Source of the DNA: Streptomyces sp. NBC_01353
GTDB taxonomy: Bacteria; Actinomycetota; Actinomycetes; Streptomycetales; Streptomycetaceae
Direction: 5' to 3'
Assembly (NCBI RefSeq): GCF_036237275.1
Contig: NZ_CP108352.1
Location: 3,286,001 to 3,350,000 of the forward strand
Length of the DNA: 64,000 bases
Shown: piece after piece, positions 51,205 to 59,621 of the stretch
How positions within the stretch are numbered: the stretch's first letter is position 1
How the letters are laid out: each line of letters opens with the position of its first letter
Notes under the pieces: generated by a model
Told to the model about the DNA's origin: nothing
Database searches by the model: none
The model's input: only the letters and a program-made list of their open reading frames with translations
Program-made: the position numbers and the translations under genes

Positions 51205-52542
51205 ATGCGACTTCGAACCCGCGGAAGAAGGTCCGCCACTCTCGCGGCCCTACTGGCGCTCGCCCTCGCGGCGCCGCTCTCCGCAGGCGCCCACCAGGCC
51301 GGAGCCGACTCGGAACCGACCCCCGCCACCGAGGAAGTGATCCGCCAGTACGAGATCCACGGCCCGTCCACCGTCGCCGAACGCACCGAGCTCGCCGCGA
51401 CCGGCGTCTCGATCGACGAGGCGGACGACCACAGCGTCGTCGTCAGCGCCAACTCCGCCCAGCTGCGCAGGCTCCGCGCACTCGGCCACCGCCCCGAGGC
51501 GCTGCCGGCCCCGCCCGACCGCTCGGTGAAGGGCCTGGCGGTCGAACCCTTCGACTTCCCCTCCGCCGACGCGAAGTACCACAACTTCGCAGAGATGAAC
51601 ACGGAGATCGACCAGCGCCTCGCCCAGTACCCGAACATCATGAACAAGCGGGTCATCGGCAAGACGTACCAGGGCCGCGACATCGTCGCCATCAAGATCA
51701 GCGACAACGTCGGTACGGACGAGGCCGAGCCCGAGGTCCTCTTCACCCACCACCAGCACGCTCGCGAGCACCTGACCGTCGAGATGGCGCTCTACCTGCT
51801 GCGCGAGCTGGGGGCGGGCTACGGCACGGACTCCCGGATCACCAACGTGGTCAACAGCCGCGAGATCTGGATCGTGCCGGACCTCAACCCGGACGGCGGC
51901 GAGTACGACATCGCCTCCGGCTCCTACCGCAGCTGGCGCAAGAACCGGCAGCCGAACTCCGGTTCCAGCTACGTCGGTACGGACATGAACCGCAACTGGG
52001 ACTACAAGTGGGGCTGCTGCGGCGGCTCCTCGGGCAGCAAGAGCTCCGAGACCTACCGGGGCGCGGCCCCCGAGTCCGCCCCCGAGGTGAAGGTCGTCGC
52101 CGACTTCGTCCGCTCCCGTGTGGTGGGAGGCAAGCAGCAGATCAGGGCCGCGATCGACTTCCACACGTACAGCGAGCTGGTGCTCTGGCCGTTCGGCTGG
52201 ACCACCGCGAACACCGCGCCGGGCATGACCCAGGACGACCGTGACGCCTTCGCGGCCGTCGGCCAGAAGATGGGCGCGAGCAACGGCTACACGGCCGAAC
52301 AGTCGAGCGATCTCTACATCACGGACGGGTCGATCGACGACTACCTCTGGGGCTCGCAGAGGATCTTCGGATACACCTTCGAGATGTATCCGGCCTCGTC
52401 CTGGAACGGCGGCTTCTACCCGCCCGACGAGGTGATCGAGCGCGAGACCAGCCGCAACAAGGACGCCGTCCTCCAGCTTCTGGAGAATTCGGACTGCATG
52501 TACCGATCCATCGGCAAGGAGGCGCAGTACTGCACCTCCTGA
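51205..52542 (+). CDS. Secreted M14 zinc carboxypeptidase
   Basis: 445 residues, signal peptide about 1-32 (ending GAHQA). A propeptide-like section (about 40-105) precedes the M14 domain. Zinc ligands are His185 and Glu188 in THHQHAREH, with the third His in IDFHTYSEL; substrate residues include NPDGGEYD and [10 protein letters not shown], and the catalytic Glu is in FEMYPASSW. It trims C-terminal residues from peptides outside the cell. The ATG at 51205 has AGGAGA five bases upstream; it stands alone with its own terminator. Confidence 0.93.
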   Translation: MRLRTRGRRSATLAALLALALAAPLSAGAHQAGADSEPTPATEEVIRQYEIHGPSTVAERTELAATGVSIDEADDHSVVVSANSAQLRRLRALGHRPEALPAPPDRSVKGLAVEPFDFPSADAKYHNFAEMNTEIDQRLAQYPNIMNKRVIGKTYQGRDIVAIKISDNVGTDEAEPEVLFTHHQHAREHLTVEMALYLLRELGAGYGTDSRITNVVNSREIWIVPDLNPDGGEYDIASGSYRSWRKNRQPNSGSSYVGTDMNRNWDYKWGCCGGSSGSKSSETYRGAAPESAPEVKVVADFVRSRVVGGKQQIRAAIDFHTYSELVLWPFGWTTANTAPGMTQDDRDAFAAVGQKMGASNGYTAEQSSDLYITDGSIDDYLWGSQRIFGYTFEMYPASSWNGGFYPPDEVIERETSRNKDAVLQLLENSDCMYRSIGKEAQYCTS

Positions 52543-52551
52543 CACACGGAC

Positions 52552-52581
52552 AGGGGCGCCCCGGGCTCCCGGGGCGCCCCT
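52552..52581. terminator. Bidirectional hairpin terminator
   Basis: A perfect 13-bp stem (52552-52564 with 52569-52581) and 4-base loop between the carboxypeptidase and convergent GntP gene. Confidence 0.8.
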
Positions 52582-52598
52582 CGCCGCGCTGAGACCCG

Positions 52599-54065
52599 TC
52601 AGACCGCCAGGCTCAGCGCCGCGGCGACCGCGAAGCCGGCCAGCGAGAGCACCGACTCCAGGACGGTCCAGGACTTCAGGGTGTCGCGCTCGGAGATGCC
52701 GAAGTACTTCGACACGATCCAGAAGCCGCCGTCGTTGACGTGCGAGGCGAAGATCGAGCCGGCCGAGATCGCCATGATGACCAGGGCGAGGAACGCCTGC
52801 GAGTGGTCGCCGCCCTCGACCAGGGGCAGGACGATGCCGGCCGTGGTGACGATGGCGACGGTCGCCGAGCCCTGCGCGACCCGCAGGACGAGCGAGATCA
52901 GGTAGGCGAGGACGATCACGGGCAGACCGACGTCGTTGAAGGTGTCGGACAGCGCCTGGGCGACACCGCTCGCCTTCAGGATCGCGCCGAAGACACCGCC
53001 GGCGCCGACCACGAGCAGGATGTTGCCGACCGGCTTCAGCGAGGACGTGGACACCTGCTCCAGCGACTTGCGGGACCAGCCGCGCCGGATGCCGAGCAGG
53101 TAGTACGCGAGGAACAGCGCGATCGTCAGGGCGACGAACGGGTTGCCGAAGAACTCGATCACGGAGCGGAGGGTCGACTCGTCCAGCGCGATGGAGGAGA
53201 ACGTCGCGGCGAGGATGAGGACCAGCGGCGTACCGATGATGAGGAGCACGGTGGCGAGGGAGACGGGCGCCTCGGAGGCACCCCCCTTGCGCTCGGCGGC
53301 GACCTGGGCCTTGGCGTCCTCGGCGGCCTCGACCATGTCCTGCGGGACCTCGACGAAGATGCGCTTGCCGATCCAGGCGGCGTATGCCCAGGCGGCGAGG
53401 ACGGCGGGGATGCCGACGACGATGCCCATGAGGATGACCCAGCCGAGCGAGACGTTCAGCAGTCCGGCGGCGGCGACGGGACCGGGGTGCGGCGGCAGGA
53501 AGGCGTGGGTCATGGAGAGACCCGCGAGGAGCGGCATGCAGTAGAGCAGGATCGACTTGCCGGAGCGCTTGGCGGCCGCGTAGACGATCGGCGCGAGGAC
53601 GAAGATGCCGACGTCGAAGAAGACCGGGATACCGAAGATCAGACCGGTGAGACCCATCGCGAGCGGCGCCCGCTTCTCGCCGAAGAGGTTGAGCAACCGG
53701 CTGCTCAGCACCTCGGCGCCGCCGGAGACCTCGAGTATCGCCCCCAGCATGGTGCCGAGGCCGATGATGATCGCGACATGGCCGAGGATGCCGCCCATGC
53801 CGGTCTCGATGACCGAGGTGGCGGCGGACCTCTGGACCGTGCCGAAGAGTTCCGTGACGGAGAGACCCGCGGCGAGGCCGACGCTGATCGAGACGGCGAG
53901 CAGCGCGACGAACGGCTGCAGCCTGACCTTGATGATCAGGACGAGGAGGAGGGCGATTCCGAGGGCGGCGACGGTGAGCAGTCCGGCGGTGCCCGGGATC
54001 AGCAGCAGAAGGCCACCGGTGTGGGGTGGGGTCTCGGCGGCGGGGGGTGCGGCGGCGAGCAGCAA
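52599..54065 (-). CDS. GntP family proton symporter (gluconate or D-serine type)
   Basis: 488 residues with about twelve membrane segments and GntP signatures: GIPVFFDVGIFVLAPIVYAAAK, LLAGLSMTHAFLPPHPGPVAAA, VVGAGGVFGAILKASGVAQAL and SHVNDGGFWIVSKYFG. The family takes up gluconate, but DsdX carries D-serine; its neighbours here are D-amino-acid genes, which favours that role. The TTG start at 54065 has GAGGT a few bases upstream; the use of TTG is unusual here and may limit translation. Confidence 0.9.
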   Translation of the reverse strand: MLLAAAPPAAETPPHTGGLLLLIPGTAGLLTVAALGIALLLVLIIKVRLQPFVALLAVSISVGLAAGLSVTELFGTVQRSAATSVIETGMGGILGHVAIIIGLGTMLGAILEVSGGAEVLSSRLLNLFGEKRAPLAMGLTGLIFGIPVFFDVGIFVLAPIVYAAAKRSGKSILLYCMPLLAGLSMTHAFLPPHPGPVAAAGLLNVSLGWVILMGIVVGIPAVLAAWAYAAWIGKRIFVEVPQDMVEAAEDAKAQVAAERKGGASEAPVSLATVLLIIGTPLVLILAATFSSIALDESTLRSVIEFFGNPFVALTIALFLAYYLLGIRRGWSRKSLEQVSTSSLKPVGNILLVVGAGGVFGAILKASGVAQALSDTFNDVGLPVIVLAYLISLVLRVAQGSATVAIVTTAGIVLPLVEGGDHSQAFLALVIMAISAGSIFASHVNDGGFWIVSKYFGISERDTLKSWTVLESVLSLAGFAVAAALSLAV

Positions 54066-54097
54066 GGGGGACCTCGTTTTTTGGGTAGGGGGGAGCG

Positions 54098-54130
54098 CGG
54101 CACGGCGTCCCGGGGACGAACGCCGTGCCG
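54098..54130 (-). terminator. Hairpin between ridA and gntP
   Basis: A perfect 11-bp stem (54098-54108 with 54120-54130) and 11-base loop. It would reduce read-through from ridA into the permease gene, either as a terminator or an attenuator. Confidence 0.55.
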
Positions 54131-54189
54131 TGGAGCGGCGGTTTCAGCAGAATCAGCTCAGGTTCGGGGGCGGGTTTCAGCCGGGTCTT

Positions 54190-54600
54190 TCAGCCGAGGA
54201 CCGCGAGAGCGTCGATCTCGATGAGGAGCCCCTTGGGGAGGCCGACGTAGACCGTCGTACGCGCCGAGGCGGGCGTCTTGAGGCCCTGCTCCTCGAAGTA
54301 GGCGTTGTAGATCTCGTTCATCTCGGCGAAGTGGTCGACGTCGGTGAGGTAGACGCGCGTCATCATCACGTCGTCCCAGCTCGCGCCGCCCTCCTCCAGG
54401 ATCGCCTTGACGTTGGCGAAGGTCTGGAGGGTCTGCTCGCGCAGCGTCGGGCCGGCCGGGGTGGGCGCCTGGCCCTCGACGGCGGGGAGGAAGCCGACCT
54501 GGCCGGCGACCTGGAGGATGTTGCCCTTCTTGACGCCGTGCGAGAACTTCGCGGGCGGGGCGGTGTGGGTGGCGGGAGTGAGGGCGATCTTCTCGGTCAT
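54190..54600 (-). CDS. ridA: RidA family enamine/imine deaminase
   Basis: 136 residues, a trimeric RidA/YjgF/UK114 protein that hydrolyses the reactive enamines released by PLP-dependent deaminases to 2-keto acids. Conserved positions are seen: GNILQVAGQVGF, then TLQTFANVKAILEEGGAS, VMMTRVYLTDVDHFAEMN, and the substrate Arg in PASARTTVYVGLPKG. The ATG overlaps the IclR stop by 4 bases (ATGA), and the deaminase it would serve is encoded divergently. It is followed by a hairpin then the permease. Confidence 0.92.
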   Translation of the reverse strand: MTEKIALTPATHTAPPAKFSHGVKKGNILQVAGQVGFLPAVEGQAPTPAGPTLREQTLQTFANVKAILEEGGASWDDVMMTRVYLTDVDHFAEMNEIYNAYFEEQGLKTPASARTTVYVGLPKGLLIEIDALAVLG

Positions 54601-55358
54601 GTCCGGTCCTTGGTAGGGGCGTTGCCTGAGTAGTCCCGGCTGATGGCGTCGGCGGTGCGGCGCACCAGCGGGAGCAGGGTGAGGAGTTCCTCGGCGGTCA
54701 CGACCACATTGGGTGCCGAGACCGACATGGCGGCGACGACGCGGCCGTCGGCGCCGCGGATGGGGGCACCGATGCAGTTGATGGACTCCTCGTGGCCACC
54801 GAGGTCGGTGGCCCAGCCCTGTTCGCGTACGGTCGCCAGCTCCTTGAGGAAGGCGGCGGCGTTGGGGATCGAACGGGGCGTGTACATGGGGTAGTCGAGC
54901 TTGGCGGCGATGGCGCGCCGCTCGGGCTCGGGCAGGTCGGCGAGCAGCAGCTTGGCGACGGCGGCGACGGTGATCGCGACGGGCTTGCCGATACGGGAGT
55001 ACATCCGGACCGGGTAGCGGCTCTCGACCTTGTCGATGTAGAGCACCTCGCCCTCCTCGTGGACCGCGAGGTGGACGGTGTGTCCGATCTGCTCGTTGAG
55101 CGCGGCGAGGTGGGGGTGGGCGATCTCGCGGATGTCGAGGTTCTCGACGGCTTCCTGGGCGAGGGCGAAGAGGCGGGCGCCCAGGCGGTAGCGCTGGTCC
55201 TGCTGGCGGTAGACGAGCCCGTGCTCGTGCAGGGTGCGCAGCAGCCGGAGCGCGGTGGACTTGTGCACCCCGAGCCGGTCGGCGACCTGCCCGAGGTCGG
55301 CGGGGCCCTGTGCGAGCAGCGGCAGGATGCTCAGCGCGCGGTCGACGGTCTGGCTCAT
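54597..55358 (-). CDS. IclR family transcriptional regulator
   Basis: 253 residues. Winged HTH (about 1-65): SQTVDRALSILPLLAQGPAD, QVADRLGVHKSTALRLLRTL, HGLVYRQQDQRYRLG. The effector domain has the usual GAF-like core, EEGEVLYIDKVESRYPVRMYSRIG and NCIGAPIRGADG. It is embedded in the D-amino-acid operon, overlapping both the kinase and ridA by 4 bases. A 19-bp palindrome between the divergent arms is its likely binding site. Confidence 0.94.
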   Translation of the reverse strand: MSQTVDRALSILPLLAQGPADLGQVADRLGVHKSTALRLLRTLHEHGLVYRQQDQRYRLGARLFALAQEAVENLDIREIAHPHLAALNEQIGHTVHLAVHEEGEVLYIDKVESRYPVRMYSRIGKPVAITVAAVAKLLLADLPEPERRAIAAKLDYPMYTPRSIPNAAAFLKELATVREQGWATDLGGHEESINCIGAPIRGADGRVVAAMSVSAPNVVVTAEELLTLLPLVRRTADAISRDYSGNAPTKDRT

Positions 55359-56548
55359 GACGTACGTACCTCCTGGTCCTCCCCCGTCCAGCCGGGGCCG
55401 AGGTGAAGTCTCCCCCAGCCCTCGTCGTCGAGAGCGACGAGCCGGTCGGCGTGTGCGGTACGGGCAGGGGCGCCCAGATCACCGGGGACGGTGAGCGCGG
55501 CGGCGGCCATGAGGTGGCCGTGCCGGATCCGCGCCCGCACGCCGAGCCCCCGGAGGGTGCCGGAGAGGAAGCCGGCGGCAAAGGCGTCCCCGGCCCCGAC
55601 GGGCGCGACGACGTCGACGGTGGGGGCGGCCACGAATGTCACGGTGTCGGGTGCGGGCGCGTGGGGGCCGCTGCGCGGGGCCTCACCCCGCCCCGCCCCT
55701 TCCCGAGACTGGGGCTCCGCCCCAGACCCGGTTGGGGGTCCCCCCGCGTCCGCAGGGCGTAGGGGGACTGCGGCCGCGTCCTCAAACGCCGGACGGGCTG
55801 AAAAGCCGGCGCAGCGCTCGAAGACCACCGCGCCCCGCCCACCCTGCTTCACGACCAGTACGTCAGGCTCGGGCAGCGCACCCCGGACCGCCTCCGGCCC
55901 CATCACCCCCCACGCCTCCTCCGCCTCGTCCTCCCCCACGAACACCAGGTCCGCGCCCCGCGCGAGCTCCAGGAGTACCCGGGGTCCCGACCCGTCGCGC
56001 CACAGCCCGGCGCGGAAGTTCACGTCGAAGGAGACGACCGGCCGACCCGCCCGCGGCGCCGTCAGCTCACGCATCAACCCGAGACAGTCGTCCGACAGCG
56101 CGGCGGTGATCCCGGACAGGTGGAGCACCCGCCCGTCCGCGACGGAGTCGTACGGCACCGTCGCCGGCGACATCGCCGACGCCGCCGACCCCGCCCGGTA
56201 GTACGCGACCTCGTGCGCCGCCGTCGCCCGGTCCGTCGCGGTACGGAAGTAGATGCCGGTCGGCCGGTCGGCGTCCCGCCCCACGGCCGACACATCGACC
56301 CCGTACGCGGCGATCGTCTCCACGAGGTGGTCGCCGAAGCCGTCCGCCCCCACCCTGCTCACCCACTTCGCCCGGTGCCCCGCCGCGGCCAGTGCGCAGG
56401 CCACGTTGGACTCGGCGCCGCCGATGGCGCGGGCGAACGAGGGGGCGTCGGCGAGGCGGCCCGGCCGGGAGGGCAGAAAGGTGACCATGGACTCACCGAG
56501 GCAGACGACATCCACGGGTGGCGCGTCCACGGGCGGGCATCCGGTCAC
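55355..56548 (-). CDS. PfkB family sugar kinase (KDG kinase-like) with in-frame repeat insertion
   Basis: 397 residues, longer than the usual ~310-340. The PfkB fold is clear: VVCLGESMVTFLPSRPGR at the start, GGAESNVACALAAAG, NFRAGLW, VFVGEDEAEEAWG, KQGGRGAVVFE, and the catalytic GAGDAFAAGF with Asp321. It resembles 2-dehydro-3-deoxygluconokinase. Between residues 246 and 300, where relatives run straight from the strand VVFER into VAAPTVDVV, sits about 55 residues of Pro/Gly/Ala-rich sequence encoded by a Streptomyces-type repeat (separate entry). The insertion is near the nucleotide-binding loop, so activity is uncertain. ATGA overlap with iclR. Confidence 0.88.
   Translation of the reverse strand: MTGCPPVDAPPVDVVCLGESMVTFLPSRPGRLADAPSFARAIGGAESNVACALAAAGHRAKWVSRVGADGFGDHLVETIAAYGVDVSAVGRDADRPTGIYFRTATDRATAAHEVAYYRAGSAASAMSPATVPYDSVADGRVLHLSGITAALSDDCLGLMRELTAPRAGRPVVSFDVNFRAGLWRDGSGPRVLLELARGADLVFVGEDEAEEAWGVMGPEAVRGALPEPDVLVVKQGGRGAVVFERCAGFSARPAFEDAAAVPLRPADAGGPPTGSGAEPQSREGAGRGEAPRSGPHAPAPDTVTFVAAPTVDVVAPVGAGDAFAAGFLSGTLRGLGVRARIRHGHLMAAAALTVPGDLGAPARTAHADRLVALDDEGWGRLHLGPGWTGEDQEVRTS
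55649..55813. repeat. Streptomyces-type GC-rich intergenic repeat inside the PfkB coding sequence
   Basis: The section contains CCCCGCCCCTTCCCGAGACT, GGGGCTCCGCCCCAGACCCG and CCTCAAACGCCGGACGGGCT, phrases I know from a family of repeats scattered between genes in many Streptomyces genomes. Here it lies in the coding strand, in frame and without stops, as about 165 bases (55 codons). Boundaries are estimated from where the kinase family alignment breaks. Confidence 0.7.
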
Positions 56549-56633
56549 GTACGGGCTCCTCGGCGATCATGTGGGTCCATTGACCCGGCGTTGGCCCGGA
56601 TGTTAGACACCCATAAGCGAAACGCGCAATGAC

Positions 56634-56652
56634 CGTTGCACACAATGCAACG
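56634..56652. promoter_or_regulatory. IclR-type operator between the divergent D-amino-acid gene arms
   Basis: CGTTGCA-CACAA-TGCAACG is a perfect palindrome with 7-bp arms. It lies 16 bases before the deaminase ATG and 85 bases from the kinase start, in the only intergenic space between the two arms. IclR regulators bind palindromes of this kind, so IclR (54597-55358) is the likely ligand. Confidence 0.7.
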
Positions 56653-56668
56653 CCTTGGAGGAGGCCCC

Positions 56669-57958
56669 ATGCAGCAGCCGCAGCCCACACCCACCCAGCA
56701 GCTGGCGGACGAGCGCGTCGACCACCGCTTCAAGGCCCTGCCCCCGGACGCCGAGGGCCTGACTGTGGGCGAGCTGGCCGCCCAGCGCCGCAACCTGTTC
56801 ACCGGCGGCTTCACCACCCCCGTCCTCGCCCTCTCCGCAGAGTCCGTCGAGCACAATCTGCGCCTCCTGGAGATCTACGCCGAGCGCCACGGCCTCGCCT
56901 TCGCCCCGCACGGCAAGACCTCCATGGCGCCGCAGCTCTTCGACCGCCAGCTGGAGCACGGCGCCTGGGGCATCACCGCCGCCGTCCCGCACCAGGCCCG
57001 CGTCTACCGCGCGCACGGCATCGCCCGGATCTTCCTCGCCAACGAGCTCGTCGACGCTCCCGCCCTGCGCTGGCTGGCCTCCGAGCTCGACGCGGACCCC
57101 GACTTCCGCTTCGTCTGTTACGTCGACTCCGTGCGCGGGGTCGAGCTGATGGACGCGGCGCTCACCGAGGCCGGCGCCCGCCGCCCCGTGGACGTCGTCG
57201 TCGAGCTCGGCGCCGGCGAGGGAGCCCGTACCGGAGCCCGTACGGAGGCCGACTGCACGGCCGTCGCGGACGCCGTCGCGGCGACCACGACGCTGCGCCT
57301 GGTCGGCGTCGCCGGCTACGAGGGCGAGGTTCCGCAGGCCACGCCCGAGCGGGTGCACGACTGGCTGAACCGCCTCGTCTCCCTCGCCGCCGACTTCGAC
57401 AAGGGGGGCCGGTTCTCCCCCGAGATCGAGGAGATCGTCGTCAGCGCGGGCGGCAGCGCCTGGTTCGACGCGGTCGCCGACGTCTTCGCCGGTATCCCCG
57501 AACTCTCCCTCCCCGTACTGAAGCTCCTGCGTTCCGGTGCATACGTCTCGCACGACGACGGCCACTACCGGCACCTCACCCCCTTCAACCGGGTCCCCGA
57601 GGAGGGCACGCTGCAGCCCGCGTTCCGGCTCTGGGCCCAGGTCGTCTCGCGTCCGACGCCCGAGCAGGCGTTCACCAACGGGGGCAAGCGCGACGCCGCG
57701 TACGACCTGGACCTGCCCGAGGCGCAGGTCGTCCGCGACGGCCGTACGGGCGCGGTCCGCCCCGCCGACGGCATCGCGGTCACCGGCCTGTCCGACCAGC
57801 ACGGCTGGGTACGGACGGAGCAGGGCGCCGAGCTGGAGGTCGGTGACTGGCTGGGCATGGGCCTGTCCCACCCGTGCACGTCCTTCGACAAGTGGCAGCT
57901 GATCCCGCTGGTCGAGGCGGACGGCACGGTCGTCGACTACATCCGTACCTTCTTCTAG
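56669..57958 (+). CDS. PLP-dependent amino acid deaminase (D-serine dehydratase-like, alanine racemase fold)
   Basis: 429 residues. A fold-type III PLP enzyme; Lys83 in FAPHGKTSMAPQLF holds the cofactor. The C-terminus has His401 and Cys403 in LSHPCTSFDKWQL, which in eukaryote-type D-serine dehydratases bind zinc. It should eliminate ammonia from D-serine, D-threonine or a related 3-hydroxy D-amino acid to give an enamine that RidA clears. The ATG at 56669 has GGAGGAGG before it; an ATG at 56636 is overridden by that. It is 14 bases before the deacylase gene. Confidence 0.88.
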   Translation: MQQPQPTPTQQLADERVDHRFKALPPDAEGLTVGELAAQRRNLFTGGFTTPVLALSAESVEHNLRLLEIYAERHGLAFAPHGKTSMAPQLFDRQLEHGAWGITAAVPHQARVYRAHGIARIFLANELVDAPALRWLASELDADPDFRFVCYVDSVRGVELMDAALTEAGARRPVDVVVELGAGEGARTGARTEADCTAVADAVAATTTLRLVGVAGYEGEVPQATPERVHDWLNRLVSLAADFDKGGRFSPEIEEIVVSAGGSAWFDAVADVFAGIPELSLPVLKLLRSGAYVSHDDGHYRHLTPFNRVPEEGTLQPAFRLWAQVVSRPTPEQAFTNGGKRDAAYDLDLPEAQVVRDGRTGAVRPADGIAVTGLSDQHGWVRTEQGAELEVGDWLGMGLSHPCTSFDKWQLIPLVEADGTVVDYIRTFF

Positions 57959-57972
57959 AGGAGCCGGTCACC

Positions 57973-59583
57973 ATGGACCTCGTCATCCGCGACGTGGACG
58001 TCATCGACGGCTCCGGCGGGGACTCGTACCGCGCCGATGTCGCCGTCGACGGCGGCCGGATCGCCGCCATCGTCAAGGAGGCCGCGGCGGCGGGCTGTCA
58101 GCGCCCCACCGCCCGGCGCGTCCTGGACGCCGAGGGCCTCGCCCTGTCCCCCGGCTTCATCGACATGCACGCCCACAGCGACCTCGCGCTGCTCCGCGAC
58201 CCGGAGCACACCGCGAAGGCCGCGCAGGGCGTGACCCTCGAAGTCCTGGGCCAGGACGGGCTGTCGTACGCGCCGGTCGACGACCGCACGCTCGCGGAGG
58301 TCCGCCGGGCGATCACCGGCTGGAACGGCGACGGCTCCGACATCGACTTCGACTGGCGCACGGTCGGCGAGTATCTGGACCGCCTCGACCGCGGCATCGC
58401 GGTGAACGCGGCGTATCTGATTCCCCAGGGCACGGTGCGGATGTACGCGGTCGGCTGGGACGACCGCCCGGCGACCGACGCCGAGCTGAACCGGATGCGG
58501 CAGCTCGTCGCGGAGGGCATGGAGCAGGGCGCGGTGGGCATGTCCTCCGGGCTCACGTACACCCCCGGGATGTACGCGAAGGACGCCGAACTCACCGAAC
58601 TCTGCAAGGTCGTGGCGGGGTACGGCGGCTACTACTGCCCGCACCACCGCTCGTACGGCGCCGGTGCGCTCCAGGCGTACGAGGAGATGGTCGCCCTCAC
58701 CCGGGACGCGGGCTGCGCGCTGCACCTGGCGCACGCGACGATGAACTTCGGCGTGAACAAGGGCAAGGCCCCGGACCTCCTGGCCCTCCTCGACGAGGCG
58801 CTGGGGCGGGGCTCCGACATCACCTTCGACACCTACCCGTACACGCCCGGCTGCACGACCCTCGTGGCGATGCTGCCGAGCTGGGCGAGCGAGGGCGGCC
58901 CGGAGGCGATGCTGGCGCGACTCCAGGACGCGGAGACTTCGGAACGGATCCGCCACCACTTGGAAGAGATCGGCTCGGACGGCTGCCACGGAGTGCCGAT
59001 CGAGTGGGACACGATCGAGATCTCGGGGGTGAGCGACCCGGGTCTCGCGTCCTGCGTCGGCAGGACGATCGCCCAGTCGGCGCGGATGCGCGGGGAGTCC
59101 CCCTGGACCACCGCCCGGCGTCTCCTGATCGACGACCGACTCGGCTCGACGATCCTCCAGCACGTCGGCCACGAGGAGAACGTCCGCACGATCATGCGCC
59201 ACCGGGTCCACACGGGCGGCTCGGACGGCATCCTCCAGGGCTTCAAGCCGCACCCGCGGGCGTACGGCACGTTCCCGGAGTACCTGGGGAAGTACGTACG
59301 CGAGGAGGGCGTCCTCTCCCTGGAGGAGTGCGTGGCCCACCTGACCTCCCGCCCCGCGGCCCGCCTCCGCCTCCCGGACCGGGGCCTGATCCGCGAGGGC
59401 TACGTGGCGGACATGGTCCTCTTCGACGCGACGACGGTGGCGGCAGGCTCGACGTACGAGGCCCCGCGCACCTTCCCGGTGGGCATCCCCCACGTCCTCA
59501 TCGACGGAAGGTTCGTGATCGAGGACGGCAAGCGCACGGACGTCCTGGCCGGCCGAGCGATCCGGAGAACGCCGACGTCGTGA
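57973..59583 (+). CDS. N-acyl-D-amino-acid deacylase (D-aminoacylase family)
   Basis: 536 residues, an amidohydrolase-fold protein that frees D-amino acids from N-acyl forms. The metal site is seen in GFIDMHAHSDLALL (His66, His68), then CPHHRSYGAGALQAYEEM and RVHTGGSDGILQGFKPHP. In characterised D-aminoacylases the loop VVGNCGFS supplies a metal-binding Cys; here the aligned residues read VLGQDGLS, so the Cys is replaced by Asp. The role may remain, but metal number or substrate may differ. GAGGAG precedes the ATG; it closes the D-amino-acid arm. Confidence 0.88.
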   Translation: MDLVIRDVDVIDGSGGDSYRADVAVDGGRIAAIVKEAAAAGCQRPTARRVLDAEGLALSPGFIDMHAHSDLALLRDPEHTAKAAQGVTLEVLGQDGLSYAPVDDRTLAEVRRAITGWNGDGSDIDFDWRTVGEYLDRLDRGIAVNAAYLIPQGTVRMYAVGWDDRPATDAELNRMRQLVAEGMEQGAVGMSSGLTYTPGMYAKDAELTELCKVVAGYGGYYCPHHRSYGAGALQAYEEMVALTRDAGCALHLAHATMNFGVNKGKAPDLLALLDEALGRGSDITFDTYPYTPGCTTLVAMLPSWASEGGPEAMLARLQDAETSERIRHHLEEIGSDGCHGVPIEWDTIEISGVSDPGLASCVGRTIAQSARMRGESPWTTARRLLIDDRLGSTILQHVGHEENVRTIMRHRVHTGGSDGILQGFKPHPRAYGTFPEYLGKYVREEGVLSLEECVAHLTSRPAARLRLPDRGLIREGYVADMVLFDATTVAAGSTYEAPRTFPVGIPHVLIDGRFVIEDGKRTDVLAGRAIRRTPTS

Positions 59584-59621
59584 CGCGTGGCGTGCGGTCG
59601 CCCGCCCCGCACGTCCGCCCC

